NCBI GenBank assembly: GCA_002179805.1
Contig: NAVB01003241.1
Span: forward strand, 1-16,990
Direction of reading: 5' to 3'
Length of the DNA: 16,990 nt
Source of the DNA: Acanthamoeba lenticulata
Lineage: Eukaryota > Discosea > Longamoebia > Acanthamoebidae
The notes under the pieces were generated by a model. It made no database searches. It had not been told where the DNA came from and worked only from the letters and a program-made list of their open reading frames with translations. This document shows, in pieces, positions 1-8,329 of this stretch. Position 1 is the first letter of the stretch. Each line of letters opens with the position of its first letter. The translations under genes were made by a program, and so were the position numbers.

Positions 1-93
1 CAAATGAATTGAACATTGGCCAAAAATTAAAAAGAAAAGGAAACGCCAGCAACCACGCAGAAGAGGCGCTGGGGTGGGGAAAAAGAGACGCAC

Positions 94-1192
94 CAACGAT
101 GAGACGCTCGATGGTGGAAATCTTGGGGAAGAGCTTCTTCCACAGGGCTTGTCGCCCGGCATCCATCTCCTCGAATCGCTTCTCCTTGGCCCGGTTGTCC
201 TCTTCATCCTCTTCAGTAATCATGATGTTTGCTTGCTTCTTCATATATTTGGGCTTGTTGTCTACGAACGAGGCAATCTCGAGCTGCCGCTCTCGCTCGA
301 CCGCTCGCTCGCGTTCTCGTTCACGTTGCATTTCCTATTCACATCCACGCGGGTGTGTGAATGACTGCACGGCCAGTATGGGAGGAGGAGAAGCACGTAC
401 TCGCTTCTTGGCCTCTTGTTGCGCCATGGACGTGAACTTGACCAGCAGAAAGTCCCACAGTTCGTTCTCCTCCTTCTCGGACTCGCGTGTGAAGAAGGAG
501 CACGCGGTCGACATGTCGTTCACGAGCCAGTTCCAGTGCTCCTTGATCGCCCGAAGATCCTGCCAAGGTCAGAGGTTCACGGAAAGCAGGTCAGAGGTTC
601 TACACTTTGGCACAAAGCGCACGGGCTAGCTGGGCATGCTGAGTCTGAACCTTGGCGAGCGCAATCACTTGAGCCGGGGAACGGCTGCCGCTGGAGCTGT
701 CGACGGACGCGAGTAAGGTCTCCATCGCACCAGAGTCCTTCGACTCCTTGCCTTGCTTGGCCGCTTGCCGCAAGCCTGCACAGTAAATGTGAGATAATAC
801 ATAACCAACAAGATGGGGCACCATCTGCGCGACCCAATTCGTCAAAAATAAAGATAAAAAAGCTTATTAAAAGCTAATTAAATCGTTCAGATGGAACAAA
901 ATTGCTGTCAAGGGAGAGCGCGATGTAAATGAAGACTAGAGGTACCATAAGGAGGTTGTTCTTTGAGAAGAATGCGATAAGGAAAGGTTTCTTCGGTGCC
1001 CCCACCAATTAAGCTAGGGGCGCGAGAGGTGGCAAGAAGCGATGAGGGAAGAGCAGTGAGCATTGATAGCAGCGAGGTCTCGTTCTTGGCGGCTGTGGCC
1101 GGCTTGTAGGCCTGAAGCTCAAAAAATTCATTTTCCTCGAGCGTTTGCCATAGTGAGACCGTGCCAGCATCAGGCGCGAAGAGGACCCACAT
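94..1192 (-). CDS. Unrecognised protein with charged coiled coil, 5' part (3' end beyond left edge)
   Basis: I do not recognise this protein. Four minus-strand exons join in phase: 1192-946, 775-606, 559-401 and 334-94. The introns are GT-AG (175, 46 and 66 nt) and a GTGCGT donor at 93 leads off the window, giving about 272 residues. The start is the ATG at 1192, which has an in-frame stop five codons upstream. Exon 1 encodes a mixed segment rich in Ala, Ser and Leu. Exon 3 has a helical, Trp-containing segment (EHWNWLVNDM). Exon 4 opens with Glu/Arg repeats (EREREREAVERERQLE) typical of a single charged helix or coiled coil, followed by an acidic patch (TEEDEEDN) and RQALWKKLFPKIST. The consistent phases across three introns make coding status likely. 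No signal peptide or membrane segment is visible in this part. It could be the N-terminal region of a large scaffold protein, but nothing seen settles that. Confidence 0.6.
566..600. repeat. 13-bp direct repeat inside a short intron
   Basis: AGGTCAGAGGTTC occurs at 566-578 and again at 588-600, a 22-nt offset. Both copies lie in the 46-nt intron (605-560) of the minus-strand gene, so about three quarters of that intron is repeat plus spacer. It looks like a small local duplication; no function is implied. Confidence 0.8.
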
Positions 1193-1953
1193 TGCAGAGT
1201 TGATGAATTAAGCGGCTAGTGGTCCCGTATGCTCACAAATCAGGGCTGAGGGTGTGATGCCGATGTGAGTACTGAGCTCAGGACGGCTAAGTCGACAATT
1301 GACTCCGTGCACGAGTGCAGAGTAAATTGGTTCGAATGGTGGTGCCCAGAGCAGGTCGCCACAGAGACGAGATAACAAAATTTGATGAGCTGTGTAGGAA
1401 GAATTGCGGTGGCAGCAGAAGAAAGATGGAGGAGAAGAAGCCCGCGAAGGGAGAGAGAAGAAACGAAAGAATTGTCCAGCTTCACTTCAATAACTTCTCC
1501 TTCTTCGTCGAAAGTACTCGGCAGGTCTCTTCTTCTTCTCCAATCAATCAATGCGAACAACGCATGCTTCGCACCAGTTGGGGCCGGACCGCGCAGAAGA
1601 AGCCAAAAGCCAGGAATGGCGGCCAAAACCGAATTCGGCCAAAACCAATTTCTGTCCCTCCCGTCCGTTTTTTACGAAATTTCGATTTGTGGAAAAAACA
1701 AAAAAGATGGAAATGAATTACACCTAAATGATAAAATAAATAATGTATTTGCTTCTAGAGAGAACAGGCCGTTCCTCCTCTCCTTGTGCGTCTCAAAAAT
1801 GTGCAGATACGAGAAGGCGTCAGTCGATTCCCGCAGTGTCAACGCTCGCTCAAGAATCGTTCGCCGGCGGACATGAGGCACACCGGCGCAAACTGATGCA
1901 AGAATCGAAGAGACGCAACTAGCCGCTTTCCTGCTCTCAGCGAGCGAAAGCGC
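1193..1953. other. Intergenic region between the elongase 3' end and the unrecognised gene
   Basis: No gene can be supported in this 761-bp stretch. Both flanking genes are on the minus strand, so it should hold the 3' UTR and polyadenylation zone of the elongase (right side) and the promoter and 5' UTR of the gene starting at 1192 (left side). A minus-strand open frame spans 1240-1626, but its 5' end has no ATG and it joins to no exon. 1670-1760 is AT-rich. GGCCAAAACC is repeated at 1621-1630 and 1637-1646 around the palindrome CCGAATTCGG (1629-1638). No clear TATA box is visible upstream of 1192. Confidence 0.5.
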
Positions 1954-2844
1954 TTAGTTGGCCTTGGCGACGTTGGTCGTTCGCCTCCTGGCGCGCGAGG
2001 AATCGGCAACGCTGTCCTGCTCCTGCTCGTCCTTGACGCGTTCGGCCCTCTCCTTGGCCGATTTCGCGCCGGCGGGCGATCGCTTGAAGACGTAGGAGTC
2101 GAGGAAGAGCTTGGAGAAGAGCACCATGTAGGAGGCATACATGACGAGGCCGAAGATGTAGTTCTCGGGGTGCGTGTTACACACGACCAAGTTGTGGAGC
2201 ACGATGGAAACGCCGAGAACCATCTGGAGAATCTGCAACGAGGTAATCGACAACCGGGTCCGGTTGCTGAATCGCACGCCGTTCGCGCAGGCCGCGTAGT
2301 ACGAGTACATCAGCGTGTGGATGATGAGGTTCATCGCCGCGAACCAGCCACCGTTCGGGATGTGATGAGCCCACGCGTGCCAGCAGTAGATGAGGGTCAT
2401 CACGTGGTGGTAGTAGTGCAGGAAGATAAGGGGCTTCTTGCGCAGAACGATGAAGACCGTGTCGAGCAGCTCGGGAATCTTGCTCAAGCAGAAGAGGTAC
2501 ACCCACGGATTCTTCAACTCCGACTCGGGCGAGCACATGTCGTGCGTGAAGCCCTTCTCCGTCACCTCCCGGACGATGTGCGGAACGGTGCAGATGGCTC
2601 CGAGACCCGAAAAGGTGGCGAGGAAGACGTTCCACCAGAAGAGCGGCTGCTGAAGGTCGAACGCCGGCCGGTCCTTCATGATCCGCTTACCGCCGAAGAT
2701 GACCACAACGTAGAGGAGGCACAGGCCGAAGGGGACCTCATAGTGCTGGTTCATCCACAAGTGGGCCGACCGCCAGTCATGGTAGGTTGGCAGCCAGTTG
2801 AGCTCAATGGCCGACCAGAGCTTCTCGCCCAGCTGAAGAGCCAT
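1954..2844 (-). CDS. ELO-family very-long-chain fatty acid elongase (ELOVL3/6-like), 296 aa
   Basis: This is an ELO-family 3-ketoacyl-CoA synthase, the condensing enzyme of the ER fatty acid elongation cycle. It adds two carbons from malonyl-CoA to an acyl-CoA. The single uninterrupted frame gives 296 residues, normal for the family. Visible hallmarks are SKIPELLDTVF (about 121-131), the catalytic histidine box HYYHH (143-147) and MNLIIHTLMYSYY (about 171-183), with about six or seven hydrophobic membrane spans. The phrase FDLQQPLFWWN and the general pattern are closest to the ELOVL6/ELOVL3 type, which favours saturated or monounsaturated C12-C18 substrates; substrate choice is inference. The C-terminal tail is charged (SAKERAERVKDEQEQD, then ARRR) and ends TTNVAKAN, without a classical di-lysine ER-retrieval ending. 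The start is the only ATG before the conserved region. Lack of introns is unusual beside its heavily split neighbours. Confidence 0.93.
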   Translation of the reverse strand: MALQLGEKLWSAIELNWLPTYHDWRSAHLWMNQHYEVPFGLCLLYVVVIFGGKRIMKDRPAFDLQQPLFWWNVFLATFSGLGAICTVPHIVREVTEKGFTHDMCSPESELKNPWVYLFCLSKIPELLDTVFIVLRKKPLIFLHYYHHVMTLIYCWHAWAHHIPNGGWFAAMNLIIHTLMYSYYAACANGVRFSNRTRLSITSLQILQMVLGVSIVLHNLVVCNTHPENYIFGLVMYASYMVLFSKLFLDSYVFKRSPAGAKSAKERAERVKDEQEQDSVADSSRARRRTTNVAKAN

Positions 2845-3343
2845 GTGTTTTGAGTATGAGTGCGGCTTCTGAAGAGAAGAGGGTCTATTCGTCGCGGCGC
2901 GGAGCAGGGTGAGACACTTCTCTTTGCAGTATGTCGCGCAGGTTGCGGGCGCGGTATCGACCGGAGAAGATATCGAATGGTGGAAAGGTCCGATCCCGCC
3001 CCAACCATTTGGCTTTTGTTCTCTTTATGGCCGAGTCCACGAAATTTCAGCTCTGCTGCTCCTCGGACGGAGCCGTTGGGGTGCTGCCGTCCCGGCCAGG
3101 AGCGTCCGCAAAGTGGTGGAGCCTCTAGAGGCAGCACGGCGGCAAACCGCAGAGTGGATGACCGCTTTTTGGGCCTCCGCAACGCGGCCGCTCTTGGGCG
3201 AGTTGGTGGACAACCTGGCCGAAAGCACGCGGGTTCACGCAACGAGTGGCGCCACACCAGCATACTCACGTCACAACTTGTATTGGAGAGCTTTACGTTG
3301 TAGACTGTCTGTTCTTGTCAAGACTCTGATAGCTGCCAAAGGA
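2845..3343. other. Intergenic region, likely elongase promoter; cryptic GC-rich open frames
   Basis: This 499-bp spacer lies between the 3' end of the SAPS-subunit gene and the elongase start, both on the minus strand. It probably holds the elongase promoter and 5' UTR. Several GC-rich frames are open on both strands. The most protein-like is on the plus strand across about 3103-3270, reading VRKVVEPLEAARRQTAEWM and onward, but it has no convincing ATG and runs antisense into the neighbour's last exon. An ATG at 2931 opens a 65-codon plus-strand frame without recognisable features. I see no TATA box and no RNA gene. Confidence 0.4.
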
Positions 3344-6137
3344 TCAACCAAACTTGGCCCAGTTATCGCCATCATCATCAAACTTGGCCCAATCCTCCGC
3401 ACCAGTTGTTGTTGTTGTGCTGGCGCTTGGCTGCTGGGCTGGCGGCTGCACGGCCGGCTGTGGTGGCCAAGCGGCCTCGAACGTGGCCCAGTTTGCAGTC
3501 TGCCGAAAGCAACGTGAGTTGTAGACCTTTGGAGGAAGCTGGGGGAGAAGGAGGAGGACCTGCTGTGGTGCGGCGACAGGAGCCGCAGTCGTAGCTGTAG
3601 GAGCGGCCGTCGTGGTCCACTCGAATTCGTCGTCATCGAAGGAGGCCCAGTTGGCATCAGGCGCGGCAGTCGTCGCCGTCGCCTGCTGCGGCACAAACGC
3701 CGTGAACGAAGCCACGGACGTGGGCTGCGGGCTTGCGGCCTTGGCCCACTCAACGCCGTCGTCGTCATCATCGAACTTGGCCCAATCACCAGCACTTGGC
3801 GAGCTCGCGCTCGTCGTCTGCGGCGCAGCTGCCGGCGGTGTCGAGTTCAGGCGCTGCTTCTTCCCGCCGGCGGCGTCAGGCTCGTCGACCTGAAGATCCG
3901 TGACCTTGTGCGTGGTCGACGAGGCCGTGGTGGCGTTGCGCATGCCCTCGTCCGGCGCATACTGCGAGTACTCGTTCTTCTCGACCAACTGGCGCAGAAT
4001 AGAGCCGGCGAATGCCTGCCACTCGGCGTTGCCTGTTGAACATATATGCACGTGAGCGTGGTCTGCGTTCGCGTCGTGTCCTTTGTCGTTCGCACCTTCG
4101 GCACAGGCCACGACGCTGGGACGCGTGGAGGCAGCGATGGTCTGGGCAATGACGTAGACGTGGCCATGGTGGCCGTCGCGCCGCCCCGTGGCCTCGCGTT
4201 CGCTGCTGACAACGCGATTCAGGAGCCGGCCCTGCCCAAAGAGAGAGGCCAGCAGTTCCTCCGAGGGATGATCCTCGAGCACATGGACCACTATCTTGAG
4301 CACCTCGTGGTGCCACAGGTTCAGCAGCGTGTGTTCAAAGAACAGCTCCTGCTCTCCCCGGGGCCCGCCGGCAGCGCGAGTGAGAAACGCAACAAGCGTG
4401 GCCAGGCATGATGAGTGGAACTGACCAGGCATCGTGGCAGCACATTGAGGGCGAGGAAGCGCTGCGCGACCGTGGAGTTGTTGGTGCGCAGCAGGGCCGA
4501 CAGGAGACGCCCGATTTCAAGCCGCACGGTCCCGAACTTGCCATCCTGCTCTCTCCGGCGGCGCGCGCCAAACATCGATCGCCCAAAAGCCGGATCAGTC
4601 GAATATTCGGGGTCACTACAGCGTAGTCTCCCACCGAAAAGAGTGCACGGACCTCCACCGGGCCCTGGAGCAGGGCCGCCAGCTTGTCAAGTTGCGCGCT
4701 CACGCCGACCAAGAGGGGCGAGTCTGCGCCGAGCCACAGACAAACGCATGTGAGCCACATGGACAAGGCACCTCGAAGGGAAGAAAGCGCACCGCCAAGG
4801 CGCACGCAGAGGTGGTCGGCATGCTTGGCCTCGCTGCCCACCAGCCACAGGGCGCGCCTTCGCTTCTTGCCCGCGCGGACGTTGTCGCTATCCGCAGACT
4901 TAACGCACCAGTCCAGCAGCGTGCGCACAAACTCGAGGCCGCTCACAAGCTGCTTGCGCTGTGGCGTGAAGTGTGGTCAGCGGCCGCTAGCGGGAAGCGC
5001 ATTGGGGGCCGAAAGGGAGAAAGGGCAAAGGGCGCACGTAGACAGCGTCGTTGTTGGCCTCTGCGGCATGAGTGAACGTGAAGGCAACGAGCTGCTGCAC
5101 CGAATCCTCGGACAGGGCGGCTTGCACCAGCAGCGAGTTGGCGTCCGATCGCTCCACGAGGTTCGTGAGCACGCTCAGCGCCGTGACAGCGACGTCGATG
5201 CCGGCCTCGAGCTGCGCGAGCAGCTGCGGGACCAATCCCTCGCGGTGCAGCCACTGCGCGCGGCCGCGGACTCTGCTGGTCAGTCTTTGGTGACACCAAT
5301 GCATGCACACACGAAAAAGGCCGGCGAACCTCGACGACGCCGAGCGGATCGACCGACTCGTCCTCCATGAACTGCCACAGGACGTCGGCCAAGCGCGGAG
5401 ACGAGCCGGCGGCATGCACAGCGACCCGCTTGACCAGGCCTGTGTGGTTCTTGAACAGCTCAAAGGCCTGCCAAAGTGGCGTCAGTGAGGGTCTTGGTGG
5501 TGATGGTCAAGACGAAGCAGGGCCGCACCTCCTTGCGTCGATGCCTGATGAGCGAGGAGAGGATCTTGCACAGGTTCTGGCTGGGGACGATGCCGATAGG
5601 CGCGTCGCGGTCGAGCACGGCCAGTAGACGCGCGGCAAAGGGCGCGCCGGTGTCGAACTCAGGGCTGAGAATGAAGTCCTGGATGGACTTCACGTCCATG
5701 CAGAACACCTCCGAGCACATGTGGGCGTAGCTGCAGACGACCAGTGAGGCGAAGCATGCATGAGAAAATGAAGGGCAGCCACTGCTGCCACGAGGAAGGA
5801 TTCACGTACCGCATGCCTTTCTCCTCGGTATCGGTGATGCCTTGCCACTCGCCTAACGCCAAGCAGAGTTGCAGCCGAGCAGCCTCTGGCACCAACAAGC
5901 TGGCGACAGAGGCAAAGTGCAAATCAAAGGAAAAAAAGAATAATCAATGATTGATGGGCAAATCGGTGGGACATAGGCAGCGTACAGAGATAGGAGGCGA
6001 GGCTGTTGAGCGATGACCTCGCTGAGGAACTCGTCCTGATCGAGAAGGTCGATGCCAAAGGCATCCTTTTTGTTGACGAGGTCTTGAAAGTAGCTGGTCG
6101 TGTCCCCAAGGGACTCCAACAACGCGAAGGCGTTCAT
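3344..6137 (-). CDS. SAPS-domain regulatory subunit of PP6/Sit4-type protein phosphatase, about 707 aa
   Basis: A SAPS (Sit4-associated protein/PPP6R) family member, which binds the PP6 catalytic subunit and directs its substrate choice. Ten exons join in phase: 6137-5986, 5899-5810, 5730-5529, 5467-5330, 5253-5038, 4958-4635, 4545-4426, 4348-4096, 4032-3560 and 3499-3344. The helical-repeat SAPS domain fills residues 1 to about 500. Recognisable stretches are IDLLDQDEFLSEVIAQQPRLL near the N-terminus, CSEVFCMDVKSIQDFI, LSSLIRHRRKEAFELFK, WLHREGLVPQLLAQL and CLELFFEHTLLNLWHHEVLK, followed by LLNRVVSSER and GRRDGHHGHV. The tail (about 530-707) is low complexity, with W-A-x-F motifs at W582, W627, W660, W693 and W703 (and WAKA at 594), each near Asp/Glu runs. 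Introns 3559-3500 (60 nt, spliced in this model) and 4771-4724 (48 nt, possible inside exon 6) are multiples of three, so retention would keep the frame; removing the second gives 691 aa. It is divergently arranged with the TMEM53-like gene. Confidence 0.88.
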
Positions 6138-6291
6138 CGTGGCAGCACAGGCCAGTTCGGATGAATAAATCTTCTTTTCTGTATTGTATTGTTTTCTATT
6201 TGTTTTTCAGTTTGCCTCTGCGCCCTGTTGGTGCTAACTCCAACGTCGGACGTTCTCCGGCCTCACACGGCCACGCACCAAGGACTTCCAC
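6138..6291. promoter_or_regulatory. Short bidirectional promoter region between divergent genes
   Basis: Only 154 bp separate the ATG of the minus-strand SAPS-subunit gene (6137) from the first ATG proposed for the plus-strand TMEM53-like gene (6292). The left half is T-rich (6168-6212) and the right half GC-rich. No clear TATA box is visible. If the plus-strand gene instead starts at 6581 the spacer is 443 bp. The promoter role is inferred from gene arrangement only. Confidence 0.45.
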
Positions 6292-8042
6292 ATGGAAGAA
6301 CGGGGGGAAGTGCTCCCCCTCGCGGTGAAGCTTCAAATTCAGACGCAGGTGGCTCAGTATTTACAGTTCCTCGGGCCGCCCCGCCCCATGCGCCCACCTC
6401 CCGTGCCACTTCCTCCGAACCGCTCCACAGCTGCTCAGTCAAGTCCCGCCAAAGGCCGACGTCCTGGTTCAATACCTCACTGCAGGCCATCGTGGTGAGG
6501 AGCACCGGTGGGCCACTTATTTATGAATTTTAAAATAAAAGCCGTAGTCTTTATTTTCGTCCAGTGGAGAAGGCGAGAAGATGCGGCGTACCTCAGTGTT
6601 GTGCCTTCAATCTCGACTCGCGGGCCACCGAACGGTGTATTGCGCGCACTACAGCACAGCACCGGACACCGCGTGGCAGCGCGACGGCTTTGCCTTTCTC
6701 CCTGCCCAGCCAGGTGCCGCCTCGTCTACTCACAACTCCACTTGTGACGCTGGCGAGCTGAGCTTCTCACCTCTCCTGTGCCGCGAAACAGGGAAAGAGG
6801 GGCAGAAAGCACGCCCGCTCGTGCTTGCTCTCGGCTGGCTGGGCGCTAACGAGCGGCACTTGAGCAAGTACACGGGCTGGTACAGCAACCAGGGCTACGA
6901 CACCCTCTCGTTCATCCCGCCTGCCACCACGATGTGCGTGGTCACCGTCCTCCTTCCTCTCTCTGCAATGTCAACTCATGCGAGCGATGTTGGGAAGGCT
7001 GCTTCCACAGCTCGGAGTAGAAAACGCGACCCGGCTGCTGCGCTACGCGGTGGAGTTGAGCGGGAAGGACGAACAGCGGCCCATCTTGTTTCACATCTTC
7101 AGCAATAACGGCTTCTACTTCTATGCCAATGTTCTCCGACAGGTCGAACAGGCAAGCCAGGTGCGCCCTGTCTCCTCTTGGACCCAAGCGCGGGCCCGTT
7201 AACACGACTTGTACCAATGGGCCCTCAATCAGTACGAGCGCGTCCTGCACTCGACCGTGGGTTGCATCCTGGACTCGACGCCATCGCACCTGTCCGTGGA
7301 GGTCTTCACCAAGGGTACACGCCTGCTCGTAGATTCTCTGCTCGCCAGCGGCGGACCTTCAGCCACGCCACCCCATGGCTCCTGCAGGATTCGGCGGCGC
7401 GCTCTTGGGCTCGATGGGCATCACCAACCAGGGCAAGCCGACCTATCACCACTGGTTCATCTCGCCGATCGTTCGGTCTCTGTTCGCCCTCGCCTTCATG
7501 CCTCCTTTCTTCCGAGGCAACATGAGCGCCCTGCTCGACGCCTACACGCGCTTTCAGGTACTTTCTCTATCTTTCCTCCTCTACGTCGTATCAACGGAAT
7601 GGCCCACATCACGTAATGGCGCGGCCATGCAGCCCAAGTGTCCGCAGCTATTCCTCTACAGCAAGGGCGATGAGCTGATCCCCTACACCGATGTGGAGCA
7701 AGCCATCCGCATCACCAAGGACATGGGAATTCCACTCACCGAGGTACGTGTGTGTCGCCCACAAAGGCCAAATATTTGGGTTGGCTCAAGCAGCTCGCGC
7801 TGGACCTGATGACGCTTATCGCGAACATGCGCGCGCAGAAATGCTGGCCGGACAGCCCGCACGTGGGCCACTTCCGCACGCACTCGGCCGAGTACCGTGC
7901 AGCCGTGACGAGCTTTATCCGCGAGGCTACCGAGCGCTGGCACCAAAACAACAACACCACTCCGATATGGCAGCATCAAGCGACGCCCGACAAAGCGGTG
8001 GAGGTGGCCGATCAGTGGAAGCGCTTCATCCTCCACTTCTAG
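6292..8042 (+). CDS. TMEM53/DUF829-like alpha/beta-hydrolase-fold protein, about 433 aa
   Basis: This matches the TMEM53 (DUF829) family, proteins with an alpha/beta-hydrolase fold often found at the nuclear or ER membrane; their biochemical activity is poorly defined. Proposed exons in phase are 6292-6494, 6565-6933, 6998-7160, 7233-7314, 7388-7557, 7633-7743 and 7839-8042. Family landmarks, in order: ALGWLGANERHLSKYTGWY, the nucleophile-elbow-like PILFHIFSNNG (Ser about 226), GCILDSTPS, LFLYSKGDELIPYTDVEQAI (Asp about 342) and CWPDSPHVGHF (His about 374). These could form a Ser-Asp-His triad. Exon 1 encodes a Pro-rich extension and rests on a good GTGAGG donor (6495), a TTTTCGTCCAG acceptor and matching phase. 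Without it the protein starts at the ATG at 6581 with MRRTSVLCLQSRLAGHRTVY, which resembles a mitochondrial presequence. The junction after 6933 is the least certain: the donor GTGCGT is good but the in-phase acceptor (GGGAAG) is weak. Confidence 0.83.
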
Positions 8043-8329
8043 CCAAAATTTTATGTCGACAAGGAATTTAAACCTTTGATTTTTCATTGGCGTCTGTGCA
8101 AGATAACGAGGAGGTGGGCAGGGAGGAGAGACGGGCGAAAAGTTGGTTGGTTTCGGGAAGCCTTCGACCCGGGTTCTGGTTGCACGCGGATTGGTGGCAA
8201 TCCGCCTCGAACGGTCCACCACGCCATCCCACTTCAGCTTGTAAACACAGGATCCAGGCTTGTATCACTCATTCTCCAACTCTCACCTACACACCACTCT
8301 TCATTTCTCCCGTCTTGTTGAACATCATC
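8043..8329. other. Intergenic spacer between two plus-strand genes
   Basis: This 287-bp spacer contains the 3' UTR of the TMEM53-like gene and the promoter and 5' UTR of the next gene. There is no AATAAA in it; the AT-rich patch at 8047-8090 is the likeliest 3' processing zone. The 60 bases before the next ATG are rich in CT and CA, as in many leaders of compact protist genomes. No further gene is supported. Confidence 0.4.

Noticed and set aside
9..629. Plus-strand open frame at the left edge
   Set aside because: It is antisense to four phase-consistent minus-strand exons and their introns, begins without ATG, and is Ser/Arg-rich as expected for an antisense reading of Glu/Arg-rich codons.
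1240..1626. Minus-strand open frame upstream of the unrecognised gene
   Set aside because: It has no ATG at its 5' end and no splice junction joins it in phase to the exon starting at 1192.
2170..2853. Long plus-strand frame antisense to the elongase
   Set aside because: It is a GC-rich shadow rich in Val, Arg and His; the minus strand carries the clear ELO family protein.
6263..6490. Minus-strand 75-codon frame starting MACSEVLNQDV
   Set aside because: It lies antisense to the proposed first exon of the TMEM53-like gene, which has matching splice sites and phase; no feature supports the minus-strand reading.
7161..7232. Non-canonical GT-TG splice acceptor in the TMEM53-like gene
   Set aside because: A canonical in-phase AG at 7231-7232 gives a better match to the family, so no unusual splice site is needed.
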